Origin: Rhodococcus maanshanensis NBRC 100610
GTDB lineage: Bacteria; Actinomycetota; Actinomycetes; Mycobacteriales; Mycobacteriaceae
DNA: 39,689 bases
NCBI RefSeq assembly: GCF_001894865.1
Contig: NZ_BCXA01000058.1
Location: 1-39,689 of the forward strand
Direction: 5' to 3'
The notes under the pieces: model-generated
Database searches by the model: none
What the model was told of the DNA's origin: nothing
The model's input: only the letters and a program-made list of their open reading frames with translations
Translations under genes and position numbers: made by a program
In this document: in pieces, positions 25,776 through 34,691 of the stretch
How the letters are laid out: each line of letters starts with the position of its first letter
How positions within the stretch are numbered: position 1 is the stretch's first letter

Positions 25776-27371
25776 TCAGGCGGAGCCACCTTGTGCAGCA
25801 TGCGCGCCGGCCCGGCGGCCGGAGTAGATGCAATCGGCGAGCGAGAGCCCGCTGACGTACGAGTTCGAGCAGATCCCCACCGCGGTGCGGCCCGCCGCGT
25901 AGAGGCCCGGGATGGCCGCGCCCGCAGTAGAGGTGACCTCACCGGTCTCCTCGTCCACGACAAGGCCACCGAGGGTAAGCATCGGCAGCGGGTTTGTCAG
26001 GCTTTTCTTCAGGGACACGTCGAACAGCGAGAACGGCCCCGTCCGCACCGGCCGCACGAAGTCCGCGGGCTTGCCCATCGGGTCCGCCTGGCCCGCCGCG
26101 ATCGCGTCGTTGTGCGCCGCGACCGTCGCCTCCAGCCCGGCCGCGTCGATCCCGACCTTGGCAGCCACCTCCGCGAGGGTGTTCCCCGTGACACCCTCAC
26201 CGCGGAGCAGGGTCTCGGCCTGGATGCGCTGGAACCACATGGTCTGGGTGCCGAGCTGTGAGCGCGCCTCCCGCACGAGATCGGCGTCGGCCAGTAGCCA
26301 GCCCTGCCCGGAGTTCTCGGCGATCATCGCGTACCCAAGCGCGGCCCCGTATCGGGACTCGTCGACCATCCGGTTGCCCTTCTCGTTCACGAGCACCGAG
26401 CTGAGGAAGGCACTGGGCGGGACGATGAAACGCCAGGCCGAGATATTGGAGAGCTTGTCGGTCGCGGCGCCGACGGCGGTACCCATCTGGATTCCGCTGC
26501 CGTCGTCGCCCGCCGTGCCGAGCGCCAGCCCACCTCTGTACTGCGGCGCGTGTTCGGCGACGAGTTCACGATTCGCGATGAACCCACCCGCGCTGAGCAC
26601 CACGCCGGAGCGGGCCTGGACACGGATCGGCTTGGCGTACCGCGCCTCCATCTTCTCGATCTGCTTCTGCAGGATCTTGCGCATCGGCGGGTAGTAGATA
26701 CCCGGCTTGGCGGAGAGGGAGGTCAGCGCCGCATACCGCGCGCGCACCTGCTTGGGTGCGCTGCGGAGGCTCAGGCACTGGACGCCGACCACGGTCCCAG
26801 TGTCGTCCATGATCAGCTCGGTCGCACGGGATTGCTGTTCTAACCGGACGCCGTTCGCCAACGCGGAGGCGATCAGGGGCCCGTAGAGCATCTTTCCCGA
26901 GGTTCCCTTGCCCTTGGCCCGGTGGCCGCGCGGCGCCGGCTTCGCGATGTCACGGAAGCCGCCCGCCGCCTCGCTACCCGAGTAGTACAGGTAGTGACGG
27001 TTGCTCGGGTACGAGGTCTTGTACGGGCACAGCGAGGCCTCGAACGGCACCCCGTGCCCGGACAGCCAGTCGATCATCGCCGGACTCTCGTCGCAGAACT
27101 TGCGCAGCGTCTCCTGGCTGACGGCGTCCCCGACCTCGCGACTGAGATAGGCGAACATCGCGTCCGAGCTGTCGGCGACCCCGGCCTGCTTCTGCACCCA
27201 CGTCCCACCGCCGGCATAGACGATGCCGCCCGAGATGGTGCTCGCCCCGCCTCCGCTGTAGCGGTCGAGCGCGATCACGTCCGCACCCGCCGAATTCGCC
27301 TCGAGGGCAGCGGAGACACCCGCCACGCCGACCCCGATCACCACTACATCCGCGGAAAGGTCCCAGGACAC
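25776..27371 (-). CDS. FAD-dependent dehydrogenase, candidate 3-ketosteroid delta-4 (5-alpha) dehydrogenase
   Basis: 531 residues from GTG 27371, chosen for the GGAAGG ahead of it and because FAD-binding homology starts at once (VVVIGVGVAGVSAALEANSAGADVIALDRYSGGGASTISGG). The C-terminus LYAAGRTAVGICSNSYVSGLSLADCIYSGRRAGAHAA is the second flavin-contact region of the fumarate-reductase/KstD superfamily. It differs clearly from the true KstD encoded next door. The ICSNSYVSGLSLADC ending recalls Kst4D/TesI enzymes, which desaturate 5-alpha-3-ketosteroids at C4-C5. That assignment is a guess from memory; another KstD paralogue is possible. It leads the hsaEGF transcription unit and is divergent from kstD. 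Confidence 0.83.
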   Translation of the reverse strand: MSWDLSADVVVIGVGVAGVSAALEANSAGADVIALDRYSGGGASTISGGIVYAGGGTWVQKQAGVADSSDAMFAYLSREVGDAVSQETLRKFCDESPAMIDWLSGHGVPFEASLCPYKTSYPSNRHYLYYSGSEAAGGFRDIAKPAPRGHRAKGKGTSGKMLYGPLIASALANGVRLEQQSRATELIMDDTGTVVGVQCLSLRSAPKQVRARYAALTSLSAKPGIYYPPMRKILQKQIEKMEARYAKPIRVQARSGVVLSAGGFIANRELVAEHAPQYRGGLALGTAGDDGSGIQMGTAVGAATDKLSNISAWRFIVPPSAFLSSVLVNEKGNRMVDESRYGAALGYAMIAENSGQGWLLADADLVREARSQLGTQTMWFQRIQAETLLRGEGVTGNTLAEVAAKVGIDAAGLEATVAAHNDAIAAGQADPMGKPADFVRPVRTGPFSLFDVSLKKSLTNPLPMLTLGGLVVDEETGEVTSTAGAAIPGLYAAGRTAVGICSNSYVSGLSLADCIYSGRRAGAHAAQGGSA

Positions 27372-27393
27372 CGCGCACCGCCTTCCGCCACCC

Positions 27394-27407
27394 TGCAACG
27401 TGTTTTC
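27394..27407. promoter_or_regulatory. Near-match KstR box upstream of the flavoprotein-hsaEGF operon
   Basis: TGCAACGTGTTTTC matches the KstR pattern except for the last base. It lies 22 bases upstream of the GTG at 27371. It could carry KstR repression of the minus-strand operon. Confidence 0.55.
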
Positions 27408-27482
27408 GTTTGGTTCCGGTTGTCAAGCCCCAATTCGGCAATACTTCCTGGCAGAAAGCATGGACTGAGACCCACCTCATTC

Positions 27483-27496
27483 TATAACGTGTTCTA
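27483..27496. promoter_or_regulatory. KstR-type box at the kstD start
   Basis: TATAACGTGTTCTA, a full match, ends two bases before the kstD ATG. It also contains a TATAAC -10-like element nine bases before the ATG. Confidence 0.88.
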
Positions 27497-27497
27497 C

Positions 27498-29234
27498 ATG
27501 AGCAAGCAGGAATACGACATCGTCGTTGTCGGTAGCGGCGCGGCGGGCATGACCGCGGCCCTGACCGCCGCCCACCAGGGTTTGAGCGTCGTCATCGTCG
27601 AGAAGGCCGCCCATTACGGCGGCTCCACCGCCAGGTCCGGTGGCGGCGTCTGGATCCCCAACAACGAGGTGCTCGAGGCCGACGGTGTCACCGACACCCG
27701 CGAGGCGGCCCGCGAGTACCTGCACAGCATCATCGGCGATGTCGTTGCGCCCGAGCGCATCAACACCTACCTCGACCGTGGGCCGGAAATGCTCTCGTTC
27801 GTCATGAAGAACAGCGCGCTGAAGCTGCAGTGGGTGCCCGGCTACTCGGACTACTACCCGGAGGCCCCCGGCGGACGCCTCGGCGGACGCTCGGTGGAGC
27901 CGTCGCCCTTCGACGGCAACCAGCTCGGCGACGACCGCAAGAACCTGGAGCCGGACTACGTCAAGGCCCCCAAGAACTTCGTCATCACGCAGGCCGACTA
28001 CAAGTGGCTGAACCTGCTGATGCGCAACCGCCGCGGACCCCTGCGCGCGATGAAGGTCGGCATTCGCTTCCTGGCCGCCAAGGCCACCGGCAAGGACCTG
28101 CTGGTCCGCGGGCAGGCCCTGGTCGCAGGCATGCGCATCGGCCTGCGCGACGCGGGCGTGCCGATCCTGCTGAACACGCCGCTGACCGAGCTGTACACGG
28201 AGGACGGCGGCGTCCGCGGCGTGAAGGTGCTCGTCGACGGTGAGGAGCAGGTCATCCGCGCCAAGCACGGCGTCGTGCTGGGCTCGGGCGGCTTCGAGCA
28301 CAACGAGGAGATGCGCAAGCAGTACCAGCGCGCCCCGATCACCACCGAGTGGACGGTCGGCGCCAAGGCCAACACCGGCGACGGCATCCTGGCCGGCCAG
28401 AAGGTCGGCGCCGCAGTGGACTTCATGGACGACGCCTGGTGGGGCCCGTCCATCCCGCTGACCGGCGGCCCGTGGTTCGCCCTCTCCGAGCGGACCCTGC
28501 CCGGCTCGATGATGGTCAACACCCGCGGCAAGCGGTTCGGCAACGAGGCCGCTCCGTACGTCGAGGCCACCCACATGATGTACGGCGGCAAGTACGGCCA
28601 GGGCGAGGGCCCGGGCGAGAACATCCCGACCTGGATGATCCTGGACCAGCGCTACCGCAACCGGTACACCTTCGCCGGTATCACCCCGCGCTCGCCGTTC
28701 CCCGGCCGCTGGCTCAAGGCCGGAATCGTGGTGAAGGCGGGCACCATCGCCGAACTCGCTGAGAAGACCGGCCTGCCCGTCGACGCGCTGACCGAGACCG
28801 TCGAGCGGTTCAACGGCTTCGCGCGCAACGGCAAGGACGAGGACTTCGGTCGTGGTGACAGTGGATACGACGCCTACTACGGCGATCCCCGCCTGAAGAA
28901 CCCGAGCCTGGCGGAGATCAGCAAGGCCCCCTTCTACGCGATCAAGATGGTGCCCGGCGACCTCGGCACCAAGGGCGGCATCCAGACCGATGTCGACGGC
29001 CGCGCGCTGCGCGAGGACGGCACCGTCATCGAGGGTCTGTACGCGGCAGGCAACGTCAGCGCGCCGGTGATGGGTCACACCTACGCAGGCCCCGGCGCGA
29101 CCATCGGACCTGCGATGACCTTCGCGTACCTCGCGGTCCTGGACATCGCCGCGAAGGCGAAGTCGGGCGCGAGCGCCGAGTCGGCTTCCGACGCGAATGC
29201 CGAGTCCGCCACCGCCCCCGCCACTTCGAACTGA
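27498..29234 (+). CDS. kstD: KstD, 3-ketosteroid delta-1-dehydrogenase
   Basis: 578 residues from ATG 27498. The FAD-binding N-terminus is VVVGSGAAGMTAALTAAHQGLSVVIVEKAAHYGGST. Tyr119/Tyr120 (YSDYYPEAPGG) and Tyr480 (PFYAIKMVPGDLGTKGG) sit in the regions holding the catalytic tyrosines of Rhodococcus KstD1. The C-terminal flavin motif is LYAAGNVSAPVMGHTYAGPGATIGPAM. It introduces the C1-C2 double bond in ring A. The last 25 residues are a low-complexity Ala/Ser/Glu tail. No Shine-Dalgarno sequence precedes the ATG; the KstR-type box abuts it, so the mRNA is probably leaderless. Equivalent to Rv3537. Confidence 0.96.
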   Translation: MSKQEYDIVVVGSGAAGMTAALTAAHQGLSVVIVEKAAHYGGSTARSGGGVWIPNNEVLEADGVTDTREAAREYLHSIIGDVVAPERINTYLDRGPEMLSFVMKNSALKLQWVPGYSDYYPEAPGGRLGGRSVEPSPFDGNQLGDDRKNLEPDYVKAPKNFVITQADYKWLNLLMRNRRGPLRAMKVGIRFLAAKATGKDLLVRGQALVAGMRIGLRDAGVPILLNTPLTELYTEDGGVRGVKVLVDGEEQVIRAKHGVVLGSGGFEHNEEMRKQYQRAPITTEWTVGAKANTGDGILAGQKVGAAVDFMDDAWWGPSIPLTGGPWFALSERTLPGSMMVNTRGKRFGNEAAPYVEATHMMYGGKYGQGEGPGENIPTWMILDQRYRNRYTFAGITPRSPFPGRWLKAGIVVKAGTIAELAEKTGLPVDALTETVERFNGFARNGKDEDFGRGDSGYDAYYGDPRLKNPSLAEISKAPFYAIKMVPGDLGTKGGIQTDVDGRALREDGTVIEGLYAAGNVSAPVMGHTYAGPGATIGPAMTFAYLAVLDIAAKAKSGASAESASDANAESATAPATSN

Positions 29235-29246
29235 CAGGGAGTCACG

Positions 29247-30107
29247 TTGCCCATCGACCCCAGCATCGCGATCGGCGCCGAGCTGCCCACCCAGGAGTTC
29301 TCCTGGACCAGCTCGGACGTGCAGCTGTACCACCTCGGCATCGGAGCAGGCGCGCGTCCGCTCGACGCCAAGGAGCTGCGTTACCTCGAGGACGGCAAGC
29401 CGCAGGTGCTGCCGACCTTCGCCACCGTGGTGGCCAACATCCATGCCACCGAGGCGCCGAAGGTGTCCTTCCCCGGTGTGGAGATCGACCTCGCCAAGGT
29501 GGTGCACGGCAGCCAGGAAGTGACCGTGCACCAGCCGATTCCGTCCGAGGGAAGTGCACGCACCACCACCCGGATCTCCGAGGTGTGGGACAAGGGCAAG
29601 GCCGCGGTCATCGTCCAGGAGTCCACCACCACCGACCTGGACGGGAACCCGCTGTGGACCGCACGGTCGTCGATCTTCGCGCGCGGAGAGGGCGGCTTCG
29701 GCGGCGAGCGCGGCCCGTCGGAGTCCGCCCCGCTGCCCGACCGGTCCCCCGACTTCGAGGTCGAGGCGCCGATCCTGCCGCAGCAGGCATTGCTGTACCG
29801 GATGTGCGGCGACCGGAACCCGCTGCACTCAGATCCTCAATTCGCCAGCGCGGCAGGCTTTCCTGCGCCTATCCTGCATGGGTTGTGCACGTACGGAATG
29901 GTCTGCAAGGCCGCTGTCGATGCCGCGCTGGACGCTGACACATCGAAGGTCAAGGGCTACAAGGCCCGCTTCGCCGGGGTGGTCTACCCGGGCGAGACCC
30001 TCAAGATCCGAATCTGGAAAGAAACCGGCCAGTTGCTCATCTCGGCAAGCGTTCTCGAGCGCAGCGACTCGCCGGCACTGGCAGACGTGGTCCTCACGCT
30101 CGCCTGA
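29247..30107 (+). CDS. hsd4B: Hsd4B/ChsH3-type MaoC enoyl-CoA hydratase
   Basis: 286 residues from TTG 29247, with CAGGGAG upstream and 12 bases after kstD. It is a double-hotdog MaoC hydratase; the catalytic motif YRMCGDRNPLHSD gives Asp189 and His194. Length and position match M. tuberculosis Rv3538 next to kstD (Rv3537). The family hydrates enoyl-CoA intermediates of the cholesterol side chain, here the C27/C24 acids begun by CYP142. Presumed co-transcription with kstD places it under the same KstR-type box. A hairpin follows its stop. Confidence 0.92.
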   Translation: MPIDPSIAIGAELPTQEFSWTSSDVQLYHLGIGAGARPLDAKELRYLEDGKPQVLPTFATVVANIHATEAPKVSFPGVEIDLAKVVHGSQEVTVHQPIPSEGSARTTTRISEVWDKGKAAVIVQESTTTDLDGNPLWTARSSIFARGEGGFGGERGPSESAPLPDRSPDFEVEAPILPQQALLYRMCGDRNPLHSDPQFASAAGFPAPILHGLCTYGMVCKAAVDAALDADTSKVKGYKARFAGVVYPGETLKIRIWKETGQLLISASVLERSDSPALADVVLTLA

Positions 30108-30126
30108 TCCAGCAAGCACGACAGAT

Positions 30127-30155
30127 CGGTCGGCCGTTCCCAGCACGGCCGACCG
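30127..30155 (+). terminator. Hairpin between hsd4B and the cholesterol oxidase gene
   Basis: CGGTCGGCCGT (30127-30137) pairs with ACGGCCGACCG (30145-30155) across seven bases. It suggests that the kstD-hsd4B transcript ends here and that the oxidase gene has its own promoter. I see no KstR-type box in 30108-30214. Confidence 0.78.
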
Positions 30156-30214
30156 GTCTACCCAGCACTGACGAACACAACTCCCCCTCTCTCACACACG
30201 ACTGGAGTAAACGC

Positions 30215-31993
30215 ATGCCGGATTCGAACGATAAGCGTCTCGGCTTATCCAGGCGGGGATTCCTCGCTGCAGGGGCGGGGGCCCTGGCAGCGACGGCGGC
30301 GGGCGCATGGACGCCCGTCTACGCCATCCCGCTCGGCTCGTCGGGCTCGGCAGGCGGCTCGGGTTCTCTTGGCGGCGGGACTACGCTCCCCGCACCGCCG
30401 AGCTTCCCGGACGGCATCGAACTCGCGCAGCAGGCGTACCAGAACTGGTCCAAGGAGATCATGCTGGACTCCGTCTGGACCTGTCACCCCAAGTCCGCCG
30501 ACGACGTTGTTCGGCTGGCTAACTGGGCGCACGCCAACGGGTACAAGCTGCGTCCGCGTGGCGCCATGCACGGCTGGACCCCGCTGACCGTCGTCAACGG
30601 CGCGCCCGTCGACAAGGTCATCCTGGTCGACACGATCAAGCACCTCAACGGCGTTTCGGTCAACGCGGGTGGCTCCCCGGCGACCGTCACCGCGGGCCCG
30701 GGCGCCACCCTGGACGCGATCACCACCGCGCTGCAGGCACAGGGCCTCGGCTTCGCCAACCTCCCCGCTCCCGGCGTGCTGACCATCGCGGGCTCGCTCG
30801 CCGTTGATGCGCACGGCGCGGCCCTGCCCGCGAACGGACAGGCCACCACTCCGGGCCACACCTACGGCTCGCTGAGCAACCTGGTGACCTCGCTGACCGC
30901 GGTGGTCTGGGACGGCTCCGCGTACGCGCAGAAGACCTACTCCCGCAACGATCCTCAGATCAAGCCCCTGCTCACCAACCTCGGTCGCACCTTCCTCACG
31001 TCGGTGACGCTGCAGGCGGGCCAGAACTTCCGGATGCGGTGCCAGAGCTACACCGACATCAAGTGGACCGAGATGTTCGGGGCCAAGGGCGCCTCGGGCC
31101 GCACCTTCGAGAGCTATGTGGCCTCCAACGGCGGCGTCGAGGCCATCTGGTACCCCTTCACCGAGAAGCCGTGGCTCAAGGTGTGGTCGGTCGCGCCGAA
31201 CAAGCCCGCCGGGTCCCGCGAGGTCACCGGCCCGTACAACTACCCGTTCTCGGACAACCTGCCCGAGGTGATCACCGATCTTCTCGGCCAGATGAATGCG
31301 GGAGCCCCCGGCATCGCACCGCTGTTCGGCCAGACGATGTACTCGACCACGGTCGCCGGGCTCGCCGCGACCAACGCCAACGACATCTGGGGCTGGTCGA
31401 AGGACATCCAGTTCTACATCAAGGCCACCACGCTGCGCCTGACCGAGGGCGGCGGCGCCGTCATCACCAACCGCGCCAACATCGGCCAGGTCATCCACGA
31501 CTTCACCCACTGGTTCAACGAGCGCATCGAGTTCTACAAGGCCAAGGGCCAGTACCCGCTCAACGGTCCCGTCGAGATCCGCTGCTGCGGCCTCGACCAG
31601 GCCGCGGACGTCAAGGTCCCGTCGGCAGGCGCTCCGACCATCTCCGCGATGCGTCCGCGCCCGGATCATCCCGAGTGGGACACCGCCATCTGGCTGAACG
31701 TGCTCGGCGTCCCGGGTACCCCCGGCATGTTCGAGTTCTACCGCGAGATGGAGCAGTGGATGCGCTCGCACTACACGGGCAACGACTACACCTTCCGCCC
31801 CGAGTGGTCGAAGGGCTGGGCGTTCGGCGCGAACCCGTACACCGACGGCGGAATCATCAGCGGCGCCCTGCCGCAGAGCTACCGCGACGGCGTGCCCGCG
31901 AGCGACAACTGGGACACCGCACGGGCGGCGTTCAACACGCTCGACCCGCACCGGATCTACAGCAACTCCTTCATGGATCAGCTGCTGCCGTAA
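30215..31993 (+). CDS. Exported type II cholesterol oxidase (covalent FAD)
   Basis: 592 residues from ATG 30215 with GGAG seven bases upstream. A Tat signal peptide (LSRRGFLAAGAGALAATAAGAW) precedes a Gly/Ser-rich linker (41-56). The vanillyl-alcohol-oxidase-type FAD domain follows: His119 in RPRGAMHGWTPL is the covalent flavin attachment site known from Brevibacterium cholesterol oxidase II. The central and C-terminal part is the cholesterol-oxidase substrate-binding domain, with Glu454 and Arg456 (VEIRCCGLD) at the positions of the Glu-Arg pair of that enzyme. It oxidises and isomerises cholesterol to 4-cholesten-3-one with peroxide release, outside the membrane. It gives the cluster its own entry step. 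Confidence 0.93.
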   Translation: MPDSNDKRLGLSRRGFLAAGAGALAATAAGAWTPVYAIPLGSSGSAGGSGSLGGGTTLPAPPSFPDGIELAQQAYQNWSKEIMLDSVWTCHPKSADDVVRLANWAHANGYKLRPRGAMHGWTPLTVVNGAPVDKVILVDTIKHLNGVSVNAGGSPATVTAGPGATLDAITTALQAQGLGFANLPAPGVLTIAGSLAVDAHGAALPANGQATTPGHTYGSLSNLVTSLTAVVWDGSAYAQKTYSRNDPQIKPLLTNLGRTFLTSVTLQAGQNFRMRCQSYTDIKWTEMFGAKGASGRTFESYVASNGGVEAIWYPFTEKPWLKVWSVAPNKPAGSREVTGPYNYPFSDNLPEVITDLLGQMNAGAPGIAPLFGQTMYSTTVAGLAATNANDIWGWSKDIQFYIKATTLRLTEGGGAVITNRANIGQVIHDFTHWFNERIEFYKAKGQYPLNGPVEIRCCGLDQAADVKVPSAGAPTISAMRPRPDHPEWDTAIWLNVLGVPGTPGMFEFYREMEQWMRSHYTGNDYTFRPEWSKGWAFGANPYTDGGIISGALPQSYRDGVPASDNWDTARAAFNTLDPHRIYSNSFMDQLLP

Positions 31994-32005
31994 CCGCTCG
32001 ACCCG

Positions 32006-32497
32006 TCACGGGGCCGCACTCGCCGATGGTGAGTGCGGCCCCTTGCCGTTTCTCGACCTCGTGTAGGGCGCGAGCACCACCGCGTACACCGCCAGGCACG
32101 CGATCGGCGCGACCAGTGGCAGCCAGGCGATCTCGAAGGGCAACAGGAACACCGACACCGCCGCGACCGCGGTCGCGGCCGCCACCGCCAGCACCAGCCC
32201 CGCTTCGGTGACCACAATCCCCGGCATGTGCGCGGAATGGGCGGCCAGCACGAACACCGTCGCCCCGACTCCGGCGACTCCCGCCTGCACCGGCGTCGGC
32301 TCGCCAAGCGCCAACGCGAGCAGCGCGCCCTGCACCGCACAGACCACCGCCACCCGGCTCCACCTCGCGGCGAACACCCCCGCCGCGGAGAGCACCGCCG
32401 CGATCAGTGCCTGCGCCTGCGCATGGGGAACGACCGCGGCACTCATCGACCACCCGGCGCCGAGGGCCATCGCGCTCGATCCGGTGAGCCCGGTCAT
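32006..32497 (-). CDS. Small membrane protein of the MoxR cluster
   Basis: 163 residues from ATG 32497, overlapping the stop of the DUF58 gene by four bases. Several hydrophobic helices are visible (ALIAAVLSAAGVFAARW, VAVVCAVQGALLALALG, GVAGVGATVFVLAA, VLAVAAATAVAAVSVFLL, IACLAVYAVVLAPY), so it is an integral membrane protein. I do not recognise a named family. Four-base overlaps through the cluster suggest it works with the MoxR/DUF58 proteins. Confidence 0.75.
   Translation of the reverse strand: MTGLTGSSAMALGAGWSMSAAVVPHAQAQALIAAVLSAAGVFAARWSRVAVVCAVQGALLALALGEPTPVQAGVAGVGATVFVLAAHSAHMPGIVVTEAGLVLAVAAATAVAAVSVFLLPFEIAWLPLVAPIACLAVYAVVLAPYTRSRNGKGPHSPSASAAP
32010..32042. terminator. Hairpin shared by the oxidase gene and the MoxR cluster
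   Basis: A 15-base stem with one wobble pair (32010-32024 with 32028-32042) surrounds the loop GAT. It lies 16 bases after the oxidase stop and overlaps the last codons of the convergent membrane-protein gene. It can stop both transcripts. Confidence 0.82.
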
Positions 32498-33735
32498 CGG
32501 GGCACCACCGCCCGCCTGCCTCGGCGGCCGACCCCGGCCAGCACGCGTTCGAGGGACGAATCCCCCTGCCAGCCGACGACATCGATCCCGAGGACGCCGA
32601 GATCCCGATACATGTTCCTGCGTTCGAGCCGCCACATCCTCGCGACGGTCGGATCGAGCTCGTCCTCGAACGGTGGACCGGCGAGCACGTCCACCACGGC
32701 CACGGTGCGGCCCCGTTTGCGGAGGTCGATGAGGGCCAGCGCGAAGTCCGTGTCCAGCAGCGTGGTGAAGGCGATCACCGCGGCGCCGGGCGGCACGGCG
32801 GGTCGCGGCACCAGCGTGCCCTCGAGCGGCAAAGTGCGCTCGCCAGCGCCGAGCACGGCCTCGACGACCCGGTAGAACTGCCGCCGACCGAGATCCGGTG
32901 CGAGCCAGCGCGATCGGGCACCGAGCACGACGAGCGCGGTGCGGTCACCACGCCCGAGCGCCGCCTGGGCGACCTGGCAGCCGCCGCGCACCGACCGATC
33001 CAGGCTCTCGCTCGCGGGCCCCGGCGCCTGCGGGTGTGCGTCGATCAGCACCACGACATCCGCCGCTCGGTCCGTCCGGCGTTCGGTGACGTGAAGGGCG
33101 CGGCGGCGCGCGCTCACCGGCCAGTTCACCGCGCGCAGTTGGTCGCCGGGGACGTAGGCGCGAATGTCCGCGTACTCCACCCCTGGCCCGTGTCGTTCGG
33201 TGGGATGCGCCCCGAACCTGTCCGGCAGATCCGTCGGCGGGATCCCCGGCCGGTTCGGATCCACCAGCGGGAACACATCGACCGTGGCCACCTCGGCCAC
33301 CGCCACGCCCGCCAACAACCCACCCGCCGCGGCCACGTCGACGGCCACCCGCGGCCGATAGCGCCCCCACCGCCCGGCGATGATCCGCACGCCCGTACGC
33401 CGGTCGTCCGAGCTCGCCGCCTCCTGCTCGATCTCCAGCCCCTCCTGCGGAAGCGCCCGGACACCGCAGGCCGAGCGCAGACCGGCCGCGTCCACCGCGA
33501 CCACCAGCCGCACCGACTCTGCCTCGAACATCCGGACCGTCGTCGGGTCGCCGCGCACGGTCACCCGATCGGCGGGGCGGGGCAACAGCGCCCGCGCCGC
33601 GAGCGCGCCGAGCATCGGGGCGGCGAAGGCCAGCAACTCCGGCCTGCCACCGACGAGCGCGACGACCAGTGCGGTGGCCGAGCACGTGGCAAGTGCCGCC
33701 GCCGCGGGCGAGGCCCGCCACTCGATGGCGCTCAC
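32494..33735 (-). CDS. DUF58 / von Willebrand A-like protein
   Basis: 413 residues from GTG 33735 (GTGA overlap with moxR). Two hydrophobic segments near 15-50 anchor it in the membrane. The DUF58 signature is GPGVEYADIRAYVPGDQLRAVNWPVSARRRALHVTERRTDRAADVVVLIDAH, and the following part has a von Willebrand A-like alternation (VVLIDAH...TALVVLGARSRWL). DUF58 proteins accompany MoxR ATPases across bacteria and are thought to act as their metal-binding adaptor in complex assembly or envelope stress. The client here is not known. Confidence 0.88.
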   Translation of the reverse strand: MSAIEWRASPAAAALATCSATALVVALVGGRPELLAFAAPMLGALAARALLPRPADRVTVRGDPTTVRMFEAESVRLVVAVDAAGLRSACGVRALPQEGLEIEQEAASSDDRRTGVRIIAGRWGRYRPRVAVDVAAAGGLLAGVAVAEVATVDVFPLVDPNRPGIPPTDLPDRFGAHPTERHGPGVEYADIRAYVPGDQLRAVNWPVSARRRALHVTERRTDRAADVVVLIDAHPQAPGPASESLDRSVRGGCQVAQAALGRGDRTALVVLGARSRWLAPDLGRRQFYRVVEAVLGAGERTLPLEGTLVPRPAVPPGAAVIAFTTLLDTDFALALIDLRKRGRTVAVVDVLAGPPFEDELDPTVARMWRLERRNMYRDLGVLGIDVVGWQGDSSLERVLAGVGRRGRRAVVPR

Positions 33736-34691
33736 GTGCTCGCCCTCGGCACCGGCAGCCGGCGCAGGATGTCGGCGACCACCTCCTCGGGGTGGATCCG
33801 GCGCACCCACATCTCCGGTCGCAGCGAGATCCGGTGCGCCACCGCGGGCGCGGCCAGCGCCTTGATGTCCTCGGGGATGACGTAGTCCCGACCGCCCAGG
33901 AGCGCCCGCGCCCTGGCGAGCTGGACGAGGTCGAGCTCCGCCCGCGGGCTCGCGCCGACCTCCACCTGGGGATGCGAGCGGGTCGCGGCCGCCAGCGACA
34001 CCACGTACCGGAGCACGTCCGGGTGCACCGAGACCTGTTCGACGCTGCCGCGCATGGCGTTCAATTCGTCCGCCGTCACGATCGCCCGGACGTCCACCGA
34101 GGCCGCGCCGCGGTCCAGGCGGCGCTGCAGCATCTCCTGCTCGTCCGCGGTGCCGAGGTATCCGAGTCGCAGCCGCAGCATGAACCTGTCGAGCTGCGCC
34201 TCCGGGAGCGGATAGGTGCCCTCGTACTCGATCGGGTTGTCGGTGGCGAGCACGATGAACGGGTCCGGCAGCCGGCGGGTGACCCCGTCGATGCTGACCT
34301 GCCCCTCTGCCATCGACTCCAACAGCGCCGCTTGGGTTTTCGGCGGCGTACGGTTGATCTCGTCGGCGAGGAGGACGTTGGTGAAGACCGGCCCGGCACG
34401 GAACTCGAATCGTCCCGACTGCATGTCGTAGACGGTCGAGCCGAGCAGGTCGGCGGGCAGCAGGTCAGGAGTGAACTGGACGCGGGTGAACTCCAGCCCG
34501 AGGGCCGCCGCGAAGGACCGCGCGATCAGCGTCTTGCCCAGCCCCGGCAGGTCCTCGATCAGCACGTGCCCACCGGCGAGGACCACCAGCAGCACTGTCG
34601 TGATCGCGTCCCGCTTGCCGACCACGGCCCGTTCGATCTCGGCGAGCACCGCCCCGGCTCGGGCCGTCGTGGCCCGCGTCGCGGCGGTCAC
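33732..34691 (-). CDS. MoxR-family AAA+ ATPase
   Basis: 319 residues from GTG 34691 (GTGA overlap with the gene before it). Walker A is EDLPGLGKTLIA, Walker B is NVLLADEINRTPPKTQAALLESMAEGQV, followed by sensor 1 in PFIVLATDNPIEYEGTYPLPEAQLDRF and the MoxR lid domain. MoxR ATPases act as chaperones that mature or activate protein complexes, usually with a DUF58 partner, which is the next gene. Length is normal for the family. Confidence 0.94.
   Translation of the reverse strand: MTAATRATTARAGAVLAEIERAVVGKRDAITTVLLVVLAGGHVLIEDLPGLGKTLIARSFAAALGLEFTRVQFTPDLLPADLLGSTVYDMQSGRFEFRAGPVFTNVLLADEINRTPPKTQAALLESMAEGQVSIDGVTRRLPDPFIVLATDNPIEYEGTYPLPEAQLDRFMLRLRLGYLGTADEQEMLQRRLDRGAASVDVRAIVTADELNAMRGSVEQVSVHPDVLRYVVSLAAATRSHPQVEVGASPRAELDLVQLARARALLGGRDYVIPEDIKALAAPAVAHRISLRPEMWVRRIHPEEVVADILRRLPVPRAST

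Noticed and set aside
27477-29828. 783-codon minus-strand frame opposite kstD and hsd4B
   Set aside because: GC-rich antisense shadow; the plus-strand genes have full family matches and codon structure.
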